Below are positions 1 to 11,374 of a stretch of DNA of 64,000 nt, one piece after another. The DNA comes from Corynespora cassiicola (Eukaryota > Ascomycota > Dothideomycetes > Pleosporales > Corynesporascaceae), in the NCBI GenBank assembly GCA_022059125.1, contig JAEUWY010000005.1:2666001-2730000 (forward strand), in the 5' to 3' direction. The first letter of the stretch is position 1. Each line of letters opens with the position of its first letter. The translations under genes were made by a program, and so were the position numbers. The notes beneath the pieces were generated by a model. That model did not search any database. It saw only the letters and a list, made by a program, of their open reading frames with translations, and was not told the origin of the DNA.

Positions 1-1086
1 ATGGAACTTGCTAAAATAGGACGGAATATAAAGCTCTTCAGGAAGTTTGTGTCTTTGTGAGAGAGTTGTCAAGGGCAGTGTTGAGGCTGAAAGTAGAGTA
101 CAGCAAAGCCAAGATCGATCGAAATGTCACTCATCTGATATCCTACTCATAATTTTCAAAGACCTAACTGAATTAAAAGCTTCTTTCTTTATACTCAAGT
201 ATGTTCCAGTGTTTGCTACCTGCGAAATATTGTGAGCGAAGCTTGGGTACTAGGGTGAGTAGTCGAGACTTGATGAAGACCCAATACCTGCTCGAAGCTT
301 GACAAATCCTTTCATTAACATGATGGCATGATTCAAGCGGCCCTTGATGCCTTTATGAATGCCACACTGGCTATAATTACATCGTATTGGGATTTATGGC
401 CCTAAGAACCCTCTTTTTTGTCTCCATAGCTTACACGGTCAGCTTCTCAGACCAATTCCACCCCCCTCCACCCCATTCCCAATTCTGCACGAATTGCTGT
501 CGCATTGTCTATACTTATCAAATACTCTTGTTACTTAGAACCGTAGATTGTATTCATAACTTCTACAACTAGCGTTTCAGCCGCAGTTCACCGCTTCTGT
601 TTCTTGTACGTCTCCACCAGATTGACCATAGAAATTAGCGTATCACAATTGTAATCTCCAAAATCCCTCTCTCTCGTCCTAAGCCTTTAACTTAAGAATA
701 TTAAACTCAATGGATTCTCTCTGTTCCACGTATTTTCGTGCCTGGCTGCTCATGCTATTCAACCTTTAGCCATTCTCATCCCCATACACCCTCAACTTTG
801 TGTCAATAGTTTTCAACTCTAGTTTTTTCACGTTTTGACCGTGGTTAAAATTTTATTGTACACAATATATGGAATAAGCCGTCTCCATTCGCCTCTATAA
901 TTATATTCAACATATGGGAACCTTCGCTTGAGATGTCGCATGACAAGTTCTGTCCACTCGAGTAGTTTTCCATATCCGTATCCACACATTAACGTTCGCA
1001 AAGCACAATGCACAAGTCTATGGACATCCAGTAATTCTACGGAAGTCACCTTATAATTAACCCGTAATTGTTGAGTATCTTCAAAA

Positions 1087-1088
<2 letters not shown>

Positions 1089-1160
<72 letters not shown>
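1089..1160. repeat. (CT)36 dinucleotide microsatellite
   Basis: An uninterrupted run of 36 CT units is directly visible. On the opposite strand it reads as (AG)n and creates a false Arg-Glu repeat. It is pure, with no interruptions, so it is probably length-variable between isolates. Confidence 0.98.
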
Positions 1161-1163
<3 letters not shown>

Positions 1164-2680
1164 GGTAGGTAGATCCCCAGAATGTCAAGCGGAATGCCTT
1201 TTGGAGGAAGATCAACTGTAAGCAGCATATATCCTGCCCCCCATAAGCATTCGTCTTGAATTTTGTCTATAGAGACAAAACATGTCACAGCAACAATATT
1301 TCCTGGAATGCAGTCTTGTATCTTATTTTCAAACAATTTCCTGCGATCCTTGACCATTATGTTCCTTTTTAATAAGCCTTTGATTTTGTTATAAGAAAAC
1401 TCAAATAATAGTAGCACTAACATATCCTGCAGCTCCAACGCTTGCAAAGGAAGATGCGATAGCCTATGCAGCAAAATATTTCGCCCTCTTCTAGCTATTA
1501 TTAAATATTAGAGTCTCAATATAGTTTTCTAGCAATTTAAAATTTATTCCGTGAGCCAAAACTGTAGCTTTAGCTGAAGTTTTCTGATGGTTTTAACCCC
1601 GGGCCGTTGATACTGCTACACACTAACAGCATGTGGTGATTGTACAATCATGCATGCTTTCAATGAAATATTTGAATATACTACTGGTGTGGGGTTACAC
1701 TATTCTACATGGTAATTGGAATCCCTGTATCAATCTGACTCGCTCGCGAATACTAGGATTGCCAAGTGTAGCAGAGAATGACTACTAGGGGAAATTTCGT
1801 GTTAGTTGTTGCAACTTGCGATTGGGCAGTGGATTCTATCTTTACATATTTTTGGGAAATCCTAAATCAAGACCTGCGGAAGCAGCTGTCGCCGAGATTT
1901 TTTTTTTTGAAGTTCTACGCTAAGGATATACTTCGCAGTGGTCATTATGCCTCACATGCACGTATTAAGCTCGGCAAATGTGATCCGCTTGTCTGCACCT
2001 CGAGCGATCCCTATAATACCCTTTAATTAATCTGTCACCCCGATCACTGCGATTCTCCCGCTACGCAGTCTAGAATAGCCTATACATGCTGCTTTTGGTA
2101 GAGGCGGACCTCGTACACGTCAAAGGCTCACATCGGCGTCTGGACGAACAAAACAAGCCCGCGACTTATTCCCATAAGGCCGCGTACGAACATAGGGCTA
2201 ACTTATAAACAGTCACTAAAATGTAAACGAAATTTGCAGGGGAATACAATTTAAGCTCCGCAAGCTTCCACCCGAGCGATCTGAAACGTTTCTATACCAG
2301 CTACGCGTGGTTCTACGAAAGGCCCGACTCTCAAAGCGCAGGCACTCGCTCGTTTGGGTACGCAGAGATCTCCAACCGGTCCGAGAAGCCACAATTAGAT
2401 TGAGCTGCCGCTCTTTTAGCGCCTTAGGACTCTCCTGCTTTTAAGATTTCTGCCCGCGACAGCTCCGGCGCTCCCGCCCAAGGTGATCGGACGTTGGTTT
2501 AGGGGATGGAGCAATTCCAAGCGCCGACCTAGGTATATATGTACAATGTGTACGTGTGGAGCGGGAATGCCCACAGTTCCTTACTCGTTGATCTGCTTCC
2601 CGTAGGCCAGGGCCACACTCTTTTCCTTGCTCCTAGTAGCGAGCATTACATTCCCTTGACCACCTGTTCATACATTTGTT

Positions 2681-2704
2681 CATTCATTCATTCATTCATT
2701 CATT
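2681..2704. repeat. (CATT)6 tetranucleotide repeat
   Basis: Six perfect CATT units sit about 60 bp upstream of the carboxylesterase start codon, in what should be its 5' untranslated region or core promoter. Confidence 0.95.
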
Positions 2705-2761
2705 TTTAGGGGAGCTACCCACCATTATCCACTCATTCAACTCTACCTAGCTCAAGTCGCG

Positions 2762-4483
2762 ATGAAGCACGCCTCTGGCCTTGGATCTTTCCTCGCCGCA
2801 GCGGCAAGTCTTGCCCCTGTTGTGAACGCAGTGGGCAACTTGGTCGATGTTGGATACGCAAAATATCAAGGCGCCGTTGTCGATTCCAAGCTTGGTGTCT
2901 CAGCATGGAAGGGCATTCAGTATGCCGCTCCCCCTATTGGCGACCTGCGATTCGCACCCCCTCAAGACCCTGTCCATTCTGGAACTATCAATGCCACTCG
3001 TTACCCTCCCATCTGCCCACCTAGTCAGCCCAATGACTGGACTGTTTCGGGCACGTATGACCGTTTTACTGTTGCTGAAGACTGCTTGTATGTAAACGTA
3101 CATGCACCAACAAAGGCTCGGAAGAGCTCGAAGCTTCCAGTTGTGGTTTTCTTCCAGGGAGGAGGCTTTACTTCTCAATCAAGTGCGAACTGGGACCCCA
3201 CCGAAGTGGTCGCTGAGGGCCAAGTTGTCTTTGTTCAGTTCAGTTATCGTGTGGGCATGTACGGATTCCTGAACAGTGCCAAGGTCACTGAAGCAGGCGG
3301 CGATATCAATGCCGGCCTCAGGGACCAGATCAAGCTCCTTGAATGGGTCCAGGAGCACATCACTCAGTTTGGAGGAGACCCGGATCAGGTTGTTCTCGAC
3401 GGAGTCAGTGCTGGCGGTTCCTCGGTCGCTCTTATGATGGCCGCAGACACTGGCAAGAAGCTTTTCGCCGGTGGCATTATGGAGTCTGGTGGATGGGTTA
3501 CCATGCGCACTCCCGATGCAGGAGAAGAGCAGTACCAGTGTCTTCTCAATGACAAAGGCTGCAACAACGCAACGGACGGCGTTGCTTGCCTTCGCGCTCT
3601 GAACGAGTCCGCCATCCGCACCTCCAACTGCTGGTTCAACCCCAACATCGACGGCACACTATACACCGACTCCCTCGTCAACCTTTTCGAGCAAGGCAAA
3701 TATGCCAAGGTCCCTACCATCATGGGCTCCTGCTCCGACGAAGGCACCAAATACAACGCCCCAGAAACCCTCGACAGCGCCGCCGAAGCCACCACCTGGA
3801 TCGCCGAAAAAGATCCTAGCCTCAGCAACTCCTCCATCTCCATCATCAACGACCTATACGCAAAGCCCGCTCAGCCCACCTTCCCAGGCAAAGGCCGCTT
3901 CTGGCGCCACGCCGCCGTCGCAATCGGCGACATCGGCACTCACTGCATCACGCGCAACATTCAAAACTACCTCGCGCGCGACAACGTCCCGACGTATAAC
4001 TACAAGTACGCGGTTCAGGATCCTTCCGACGAGGCCGTCGGCTATGGCGCCTGGCACACCGTCAACGCGTACGCCTTCTGGGGCCTCAACCGCACCGACG
4101 GCGGTGAGCCGGCCAGCTACTTCACCACCAACAAGCCCATCATTAGCGTCGTGCGCTCGTACTGGACGAGCTTTATTCGCAACTTGGATCCTAACACAGA
4201 CCGCGTAAAGGCGGCTACCGAGTGGAAGCCGTACACTGGCCCGGATTCCCGCGAGCGCTTGTTCATCCAGACGAATAACACCAAGATGGAGCGCATGTCG
4301 CCGGCCCAGGCTCTTCGATGCGATGTTGTGCGGCCCATGAGCGATAACTTGGGCAAGCCGGTTGGTAAGGGTGTGGTCACCGAGTTTGATGCGAAGCTCG
4401 CGGCAAAAGTGAATAGCACGAGCGAGGTCACGAGTCTCAAGGGGAAGAAGAAGCATGGTAGGGATTTTTCGCAGTACTATTAG
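2762..4483 (+). CDS. secreted type-B carboxylesterase/lipase
   Basis: A single-exon 573-aa protein of the alpha/beta-hydrolase type-B carboxylesterase family, which hydrolyses carboxylic ester bonds. A hydrophobic N-terminus (about residues 1-23, ending near VNA) predicts secretion. Family landmarks are the AWKGIQYA and EDCLYVNV blocks, an oxyanion segment FQGGGF (HGGGF in most members), and a nucleophile elbow GVSAGG with Ser216 (GESAGG is usual). The acid lies in SDEGT (Glu327) and the His in GAWHTVNAY (His432). The triad is therefore complete, but the elbow Glu is replaced by Val. Length is normal for fungal members. The ATG is the first in frame and begins the signal peptide. The substrate cannot be predicted; it could be a lipase, a feruloyl-type or a general esterase. 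Confidence 0.93.
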   Translation: MKHASGLGSFLAAAASLAPVVNAVGNLVDVGYAKYQGAVVDSKLGVSAWKGIQYAAPPIGDLRFAPPQDPVHSGTINATRYPPICPPSQPNDWTVSGTYDRFTVAEDCLYVNVHAPTKARKSSKLPVVVFFQGGGFTSQSSANWDPTEVVAEGQVVFVQFSYRVGMYGFLNSAKVTEAGGDINAGLRDQIKLLEWVQEHITQFGGDPDQVVLDGVSAGGSSVALMMAADTGKKLFAGGIMESGGWVTMRTPDAGEEQYQCLLNDKGCNNATDGVACLRALNESAIRTSNCWFNPNIDGTLYTDSLVNLFEQGKYAKVPTIMGSCSDEGTKYNAPETLDSAAEATTWIAEKDPSLSNSSISIINDLYAKPAQPTFPGKGRFWRHAAVAIGDIGTHCITRNIQNYLARDNVPTYNYKYAVQDPSDEAVGYGAWHTVNAYAFWGLNRTDGGEPASYFTTNKPIISVVRSYWTSFIRNLDPNTDRVKAATEWKPYTGPDSRERLFIQTNNTKMERMSPAQALRCDVVRPMSDNLGKPVGKGVVTEFDAKLAAKVNSTSEVTSLKGKKKHGRDFSQYY

Positions 4484-5568
4484 ATTAGCGCACTGGATAT
4501 TGCGCTTAGGACCGGGGACAATGTGTTCCGACTTATTCTTCTTGTACCTTTTTGTTTTGCACATAGCTTAGGTGCCAAAACCTAGCCTTTCTCCCTCTCT
4601 AGACACGCGGGGTCCGAAACCATCAAGAGTGGAAACAACATTTAGCTTAACTAGGCTGAATCAACAGAGTATGACTCGCCGTACAAAGTCTGAAAGTAGC
4701 AGGGCGAAATATGTGAACATCCCCGACACTTCATCCCTCCATCCACACCAGCCGCGCCCCAGATCCAACACCCAACCACGCAACGGCCCGATCTTACCCT
4801 AGCACCCGCAAACCCATCCCACAGCCTTGTTTGTCCTACCACGCACTGCCAGGCGCTGTGCATCCGTCTCACGCCACGTGGCGCGGCACCACCCTGCTGT
4901 CTCGCGACCAAAAAGAAAATTGGCGCTTCGGGGACCGACGGACAAGCCTGTGCCACCAACGCGCTTCTTCGCGCCATGTTCGGCGCAAGTTTGGCAGTGT
5001 CGATCGAAGTCCCCAACATAGGCTGTAGGATGTAGATTTGATGGATGTGCAGATGCGCAGTGATTGTGTTGGGTATAATGCGATATTGTATAGTGAGGTA
5101 GTGTACAGGAGGATTTGTTCGTAGAGTACAATTTCCGACACGGCAATGTATCTTGTGCGAAGGAATGAGGATGAAAAAGGAAAACGGGGGTATGAATGTG
5201 GTGAAATATGCTGTGGGGTGGTAGAAGGAAACGATAGAAAGATGTGGATGGGTATGACGTGAAAAGGAGTGATAAAGAAAAGAGCCTTGTCGCGCGACTG
5301 CGGTCTCTTCGGATGCAAACATGCATCAAGGTAGAAATGAAATAAAACAACGTGAAATATTGAAACAAAGCAAAGAAATTGTGCCCCAAGCCAGACGCCT
5401 TGCTGATGAAGGTAAATGTGTTTCCTGCGTCTATCCATCCATACCTATGTACAAACCGGGCGATCGTGCTTTTCCTCCACATAATTCCAAATCCTGTCTA
5501 AAAAATTACCCATTAATGAATTGAAAAAGTTGAAAGAACTGATAGCGATGGGACAAGCGAGTTTGGTT
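4484..5568. other. intergenic region between convergent genes
   Basis: This is the 3' flank of the esterase gene and of the large minus-strand membrane-protein gene. Overlapping open frames on both strands around 4650-5480 show no family resemblance and are probably chance. No gene is called. Confidence 0.5.
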
Positions 5569-8500
5569 TTACAGGTAAGGCCTGTTGATATGCTTTGGGT
5601 CTGCAAACTCAATCTCTGTGCTTCTCTTCGGACGGAGTTGGTGTTCGTCAAAATCCGTGATGGTAGGCCCTGGACTTCCGTACATGCCAGGCACCATGAG
5701 GTTGGCACTTCCTAGGGGTGTGGGAATGCGGGCTTTGTTGTCGAGTCTCAAGCTCAAATCTGGAACCCCTGCGACGTCTTTCCGTTTAACGGAGGCTGGA
5801 AGGCCAGGACTGGTCATAGTTTGGCCCTGTCCTGCGAGAGTTGGCTGTGATCGTGCAGGTAGAGGCTTCTTCTTGAAGGTACCACTGAGGTTCAAGGGCT
5901 GAGGTGCCATATGTGGCTCATCCGCCCTGAAATCGGCCCAGCCTTTGTGAATTGGTGGAGGCGAAGCTGGGCGCTTTGGTGTTGGTGGAGTGACTTTGGG
6001 CGATGCGAAAGAGTCAATCTGCTTAACTTTGGGCGACGTTATTGTCATTGGCTTAGCCTTAAGGTTGGTTTGACTGGGTGTTGCAGCAAGAATGTAATCC
6101 ATCCCATACTTTCCTTGGCCCGGTTCAGTGAGTGAGTTGCTCGAGGAGTTGTTGGATAAATTAAGTGGGTTCTTGCGGCTGTTGGTTGACGGCGGCGCGA
6201 GAGAATTGTTTGACGAACTTGCATCAGGTGTAGGCGTGCGCGGTTCGCGTGGGGTAGTTGGCGGAGCTACTACGAGTTCCCCACGAGAGTCGACATTCAA
6301 GAGCAAATCGTGCTCGAAGGGATCATCGGCAAAGGGATCACTCCAACGATCTGATGGAACGTCCGAATTACGCTCCTGAACTGGGGTCAGATTGCGGTTG
6401 GGAGGCGGACTCTTGATCTGTGCATATGGTGATAGAGGCGGGTAGTCTTTGGCAACAGGGTTGAAAGAGTAGGGGTTAATGGAAAGTTGAGAGTATGATC
6501 CTCTCGTGTCCGCTAATCCCATCGATGGATATCTGCTCTTCCTCATGCTTTCGCGAGGGTCGGGGCTGGCCGATGGCGATGGCGACGGAATGATAGGGTC
6601 ACGGAACGGGTCTTGTGGAAGAGACCCTGTACTGTGACGGGAACTTTGACGAGCAGAATTTGGCGGAGCAGCAACGCCAAAGCCTCCAGCACCGCCAGAC
6701 ATGGTGAAGCCTCCGTCAGCACCTCCTGACATTTCAGGCATGCTGCGAGCGGAGCCAGCCTCTGCGGCGCCCATGCCTCCATCAGGCGGGTCGTATAAGA
6801 CTGCGACAGCTGGATATACACTTCCGGTGCTATTGCGTTTCTTATTTGCATGGTAGCGGCGAGCAAGGAACAACGCAGCAACAAGTGCGATGAGCAGACA
6901 TGTAGTTCCCCCGACTGCAATGCCAGCTGTCTGTGACTTTGAGAGGGGCGGGGGGCTAGAATCTCCCCCTGACTCAGCCTTGGTCGACGAGGCCGCAGGT
7001 GCCGGTACTGTACTTGATATGAATCCCGTAGGGGCTGACTTCGAAGCTCCAGAGCCATCCCCACCAGTGATGAGGCTTGCGGAATCCGAGGGATCCGCAG
7101 ATGCTGCACCAGTGGAGCTTGCAATGTCCGCGGCGCCAGTGGTAGCGATGGGCGTACTCTCAGAGACGGGCACGGAGACTTCAGGTCCTGAAGATGTCTC
7201 CTTAGATTCGACTCTTACAGAAGGAGTGCTAGTAGCAGCAGCGGTTGTGCCACCGATAATATCAGGTTCTGATTCGACAAGTGTGGTGTTGGTAGAATCT
7301 GGGACGCCAGCGGAAAGACCTGTAGATGGCAGCACTGAGAAGACCACCGATGAAGGCAATCCCGTAATGACACCAGTAGTCGGGTTCGCCAGCGTTTCGC
7401 TTGCGGGTATGCGGGTAATTTGGCTACTGGCCAAGCCCGATGTACCTGATGCTCCTGCTGTTGGACCTTTTCCGATAGTCGTGCCCCCAACAGAGGGGTC
7501 GAATACTGAAAAAGCTACTGTAGGTTCCGAGATTTGGGTAGATATTCCCGAAGCTAACGTCGTTGGGACGTTTACGACAGTGGAACTGCCGGAGATGGGG
7601 CCTGTAGGAATCATCTGAGACGTGACAGGGGATACAGATTCTGGAAGATCACTTGACCCTGGAAGAACCCCAGTTCCGGGAGCTCCATCAAGTGATATTC
7701 CACTTGGTGGAAGAGAGACTACAGGGGTAGGCTGAAGCGTAGGGATCGGAGTCGGGGTATCCAGTGTCTCTGAGACTGGAATATTTTGAGTTGGAAGTAT
7801 CCCAATTGGAGTTGAAAAGCTCGTTGCCGGTGGCAAAAGCAAAGCGGTCTCTGATGATAAGGATATACCTGTTGGCAATGGAAGTGGAATGTCTGTGTCT
7901 GATAGAACAGGGACACCTGTTGATGAAATCACTGGTAGATTCGTTGTGATTATCGGTTCTGACGGGAAAGGTACACCAATCGAGGAGGCTATTGGTAGTT
8001 GAGTAGCAAAACTACTCGAAGATAGTCCTAGATCAGCCGTTGATAACAACGGACCTCCAATAGTAGACGGATCCAATGCGCTTTCAACGTCAGAGAAGAC
8101 CGATGATAGCACATCTCCAACGCTAGTCGGTATCACCGGCGGGGCAGAAAATACGGACGAGATTTGATCGTCAATAATGACAGCACTCGTCGGCAAATCT
8201 GAGATGACTGCTGTTGGTGCTGTGCCGATAAAGCTCGGTCCAGTCGGCGTGATACCCTCGACAATCGATGTTGGAATTAGAGGGGCGGGTATATCACTAG
8301 AAGGATCCGGCACAGGCACGTTGCTGATGACTGAGTTGACCTCCGAAATTGCACTGCTGAGCACAGACAGAATGTCAGATGTCAGCGGCAACTCCGGTAC
8401 CAAGGTTGGTATGATGCCTGGCAAACCCTCTGATGGAGTTGAGATTGCTGACGACGAAATCGCGGGAATCTGGTTTGTCGGCTCAGTCGGCAGATCACCC

Positions 8501-10584
8501 AAGGTGGATGGCTGATCGGAAATCGGACTTGGTGTGGGTACCACTATAGGCGGCGTAGGTAACACGTCCGAGACTGTCTCCTGAGGCACATTGGAGATAC
8601 TTGGCAGGGCTGTCGGAAAGGTGTTTGGGAGGGCAGTCGTGAGCCCAGGAATCAGATCAGAAGTGGGCCCTTGTGTTTCGCTGGGTGAAGGGATGATGAT
8701 AGGCACGGATGGAGATTCCTGACCGCTAGTTGCCGAGCCTGGCAAAGGCTCTAGAGCTACTGTGCTTTCCTGGCCAGGAATAGTGGAAGGCTGGAGTTGA
8801 GGCTCACTGATCGTAGAATTTACTGGGATTTCCGGGGCTACGCTGGGTTGCTGTACTGGAGACGAAATTGGCCCAAGCTCCGGGTTGTTCTCGATGCCAC
8901 TAGGAATAGGTTCGGGAATGGGGGCTGCCGTGGTCTCTGGTGACAAGGTAGTAATGCCTGTGGAGCCCAATTCTGGAGTTTGGGTGGCTGAAGGAATTGT
9001 GATGGATTCTACATTCTCTGTTGAGGATGTAGGTAGAGATATGGTGCTTGTGCTTTCCTCCGGCACAAGAGTAGGCCCAACGAATGGGAAACTTATAAGA
9101 ACTGGAGGCTCAGGCTCTTGAGTTGTGGAGATTGGTAATTCCTGAGTGCTTGAGTCCACAACTGCAGATTCTGGAGACGAAAGAGTCTGTGATGGTGATG
9201 GTAACGACGAGAGTGGAGCTGAAGGTGTGGTTGTTGAAGAGAGCACTGGAGGATCTGATGGAGATTGCAAAGGCGGTAGAAAAGGCGACTCAGAAGGCGA
9301 CTCAGATGGCGGTAGGGGCTGAGATGAAGATGGCAACTCAGATAAAGAAGGCGACTCCGATGGAAATGGACTCTCGGTCATTGACGGTGACGGTGACAGC
9401 GACGAAGACTGAGTCTCCAGTGTTGAGGACAGAGACGGAGACGGCGACTCGGACAATGATGAGGAAGACGATTCGATCAATGCCGAGGAAGGCAACTCCA
9501 TCGTTGATGAAGGCGACTCAATCATCGACGAGGTTGACTCCACTAGTGATGGAGTAGGCGACAAAAACGACGACGGGGGAGGAGATGGTGACGGCGAGAA
9601 CGAGGGTAAAGGTGAAGAGGACGGAATTGGTGCCTCAGACTCCTCCGACTGAAGCGTAGAGCTCGGCTGCTCGACCTGCGGTTCTGACATCGAGGGCGTT
9701 GAAAACGCTGTGCTCTGAACAAGTTCCGACACACTGCTCAGAACTGGCGCGGTAGAAATCGAGGACGAAAACTCGGAAGAAGGCTGCGGCTCTGGCGTTG
9801 TCTCTGGAATTGGCTCAGGCTCTGGAATTGATGGGATAGCAGAAGAAACTTCAGAAATCTGCGGCTCCGAAATTGACCCTGATGTCGATACAGGCTCTGG
9901 AACTGAGATGGGCGCAGAAGTCAGTATCAGACTGCTTGATGTCGGAACGGTTTCTGAAGTCGCTTCCAGAGTGGAGATTAAGGCGCTCGACGACACTTGC
10001 ACCGAGGTAGCGTCGATTGTAGAAGATGGGGGCGATGCTACCAAAGTACTCTCGATCGGACTCTCCAGAGCTGGGCTCGAGGTAGGCAACTCCGCCCCAT
10101 TCGATATACCAGGGACTGGCGCGCTGCTACTCTGCCCCGGCACCTCGACAGGGGCCGAACTTGTGGCTGGTAATGGCACATCGGTGATTGAGATAGAAGT
10201 CGAGCTCGGCTGTTCGGTGAAGATCGCTGAAGAAGAGCCATCTTCTGCCTGAGTTGTGGTCGCTTGCGGATCCTCCGTTGTAACTACGATCGCAGAGCTC
10301 GTTTCCGACTTAGTTACCACCGTTTCCGACTCTTGAGGCTCTGGAGACCTTGTCTGGTTTAACCACGCTTGTTGCCGCCCCCGTAAACGAGGAAGCGTAT
10401 ACCCTTCTGGTAGAGGTAGAGCCTGCTCGCCGGGAACCACCTCATCTATTGATTTGCTGTCAGCACCGCAACCCCATGCAACAATATTGGCTCGTATCGT
10501 ACCTTGTTCTTGGTTGGACGCATTGGCTGGCGCTACAAACGTTGCCAAGTAGGGAAGCAACAAAATAAATCTCTTGAACCACAT
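5569..10584 (-). CDS. giant Ser/Pro/Thr-rich single-pass membrane protein (mucin-like)
   Basis: A single-exon 1671-aa protein. It starts with a signal peptide (MWFKRFILLLPYLATFVAPANA). About 1130 residues of ectodomain follow, dominated by Ser, Pro, Thr, Glu and Val, with dense SPSPS/SESPS-like low-complexity blocks around residues 300-500. One transmembrane segment follows (about 1221-1243, AGIAVGGTTCLLIALVAALF), then a basic stop-transfer (ARRYHANKKR). The cytoplasmic tail is about 420 aa, with acidic FADDPFEHDLL and TPREPRTPTP stretches. This is the architecture of heavily O-glycosylated cell-wall stress sensors or mucins (Wsc/Mid2/Msb2-like). No WSC cysteine domain or other named domain is visible, so sensor function is inference. 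A possible GT-AG pair near the N-terminus was rejected because splicing it would break the frame. Confidence 0.85.
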   Translation of the reverse strand: MWFKRFILLLPYLATFVAPANASNQEQGTIRANIVAWGCGADSKSIDEVVPGEQALPLPEGYTLPRLRGRQQAWLNQTRSPEPQESETVVTKSETSSAIVVTTEDPQATTTQAEDGSSSAIFTEQPSSTSISITDVPLPATSSAPVEVPGQSSSAPVPGISNGAELPTSSPALESPIESTLVASPPSSTIDATSVQVSSSALISTLEATSETVPTSSSLILTSAPISVPEPVSTSGSISEPQISEVSSAIPSIPEPEPIPETTPEPQPSSEFSSSISTAPVLSSVSELVQSTAFSTPSMSEPQVEQPSSTLQSEESEAPIPSSSPLPSFSPSPSPPPSSFLSPTPSLVESTSSMIESPSSTMELPSSALIESSSSSLSESPSPSLSSTLETQSSSLSPSPSMTESPFPSESPSLSELPSSSQPLPPSESPSESPFLPPLQSPSDPPVLSSTTTPSAPLSSLPSPSQTLSSPESAVVDSSTQELPISTTQEPEPPVLISFPFVGPTLVPEESTSTISLPTSSTENVESITIPSATQTPELGSTGITTLSPETTAAPIPEPIPSGIENNPELGPISSPVQQPSVAPEIPVNSTISEPQLQPSTIPGQESTVALEPLPGSATSGQESPSVPIIIPSPSETQGPTSDLIPGLTTALPNTFPTALPSISNVPQETVSDVLPTPPIVVPTPSPISDQPSTLGDLPTEPTNQIPAISSSAISTPSEGLPGIIPTLVPELPLTSDILSVLSSAISEVNSVISNVPVPDPSSDIPAPLIPTSIVEGITPTGPSFIGTAPTAVISDLPTSAVIIDDQISSVFSAPPVIPTSVGDVLSSVFSDVESALDPSTIGGPLLSTADLGLSSSSFATQLPIASSIGVPFPSEPIITTNLPVISSTGVPVLSDTDIPLPLPTGISLSSETALLLPPATSFSTPIGILPTQNIPVSETLDTPTPIPTLQPTPVVSLPPSGISLDGAPGTGVLPGSSDLPESVSPVTSQMIPTGPISGSSTVVNVPTTLASGISTQISEPTVAFSVFDPSVGGTTIGKGPTAGASGTSGLASSQITRIPASETLANPTTGVITGLPSSVVFSVLPSTGLSAGVPDSTNTTLVESEPDIIGGTTAAATSTPSVRVESKETSSGPEVSVPVSESTPIATTGAADIASSTGAASADPSDSASLITGGDGSGASKSAPTGFISSTVPAPAASSTKAESGGDSSPPPLSKSQTAGIAVGGTTCLLIALVAALFLARRYHANKKRNSTGSVYPAVAVLYDPPDGGMGAAEAGSARSMPEMSGGADGGFTMSGGAGGFGVAAPPNSARQSSRHSTGSLPQDPFRDPIIPSPSPSASPDPRESMRKSRYPSMGLADTRGSYSQLSINPYSFNPVAKDYPPLSPYAQIKSPPPNRNLTPVQERNSDVPSDRWSDPFADDPFEHDLLLNVDSRGELVVAPPTTPREPRTPTPDASSSNNSLAPPSTNSRKNPLNLSNNSSSNSLTEPGQGKYGMDYILAATPSQTNLKAKPMTITSPKVKQIDSFASPKVTPPTPKRPASPPPIHKGWADFRADEPHMAPQPLNLSGTFKKKPLPARSQPTLAGQGQTMTSPGLPASVKRKDVAGVPDLSLRLDNKARIPTPLGSANLMVPGMYGSPGPTITDFDEHQLRPKRSTEIEFADPKHINRPYL

Positions 10585-11374
10585 GGCATTGTCAAAAAAA
10601 CGAGACTGAAAAGTGGCAGCAAGACGACAGCAAAACTAGCAAATTTGAAACGAAAGGAAAGGTATCTCGTCCTTATGGGCTCCGCCAACTGCGAAGGCCG
10701 ACGGCATATTAGAGTGGCTGCACGCTGAGATCCATCGCGTCGGGCCCGTTATGGGATGGTCTTTGCTTGTCCCCCTGCACACATCGGACAAGGGTAGGTT
10801 CGGGGTTGCTAAGCCTCGCGCACGCCAACGCCCCTCTCCGATAATGGTTCCCACGTCAGCTAACAATAGATCCGCAGCCAAGATCGCATGACCAGTACTA
10901 TGCCAGAGTGCCATGGCGGAATGGGTCGGACAAGAAGAACAGAGCTCTGCGCATCAGATGCTTGGCATTCGATGTGATTGAACCGGCCAATGCGAGCCCT
11001 CGTCTGTGTCGCCAAAACCGACCCGATCGGGAACCCTTCATCTGCGCACATGCGGCTCGTAAACGGAAACGGTGTATGTACATGTGCTGTCTCATAGAAC
11101 GAAGTCCTCCGTAGCCTTCGCCATAAATTACGGCCAGACGCCACTCCGCTACGCCCATCCCAAGTAGGCACCAGAACTCGAGGGCAGCTACACCTCATAA
11201 CAAAACTTGCAATAAGTGGTCAAAAACGCTTAGCAAAGGAAAGTCACAGGAAGGCCTGTGCCGACTAGTGGTCTTCTGATCGTTGGGCATCTGTTCCCTG
11301 TATGAGGCACGGCTTTTCCACGATCCTCCGGAAATGGTGTTTCACAGTGTGGCCTCTGGCAGCCTGGTTGTACA
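10585..11374. other. intergenic region upstream of the membrane-protein gene
   Basis: It lies between the start of the large membrane-protein gene and the 3' end of the SDR gene, both on the minus strand. It presumably holds the promoter of the former. Open frames on both strands near 10860-11200 have no recognisable content. Confidence 0.5.

Larger units (their letters stand above)
1..2761. other. gene-poor AT-rich intergenic region
   Basis: No convincing gene is seen. Open frames are short, and the longest (minus strand, about 1046-1474) is extended only by reading the CT microsatellite as an Arg-Glu repeat. The last 250 bp before the esterase gene hold a TATATAT stretch near 2533-2540 and a CATT tetranucleotide repeat. 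They are probably its promoter and 5' leader. Confidence 0.6.

Noticed and set aside
1046..1474. 142-codon minus-strand ORF with a long Arg-Glu repeat
   Set aside because: The repeat is the reverse strand of the CT microsatellite, and the rest shows no recognisable protein.
10481..10531. Possible 46-bp GT-AG intron near the 5' end of the giant membrane-protein gene
   Set aside because: Its length is not a multiple of three and splicing gives an immediate stop, while the unspliced frame continues for 1600 codons.
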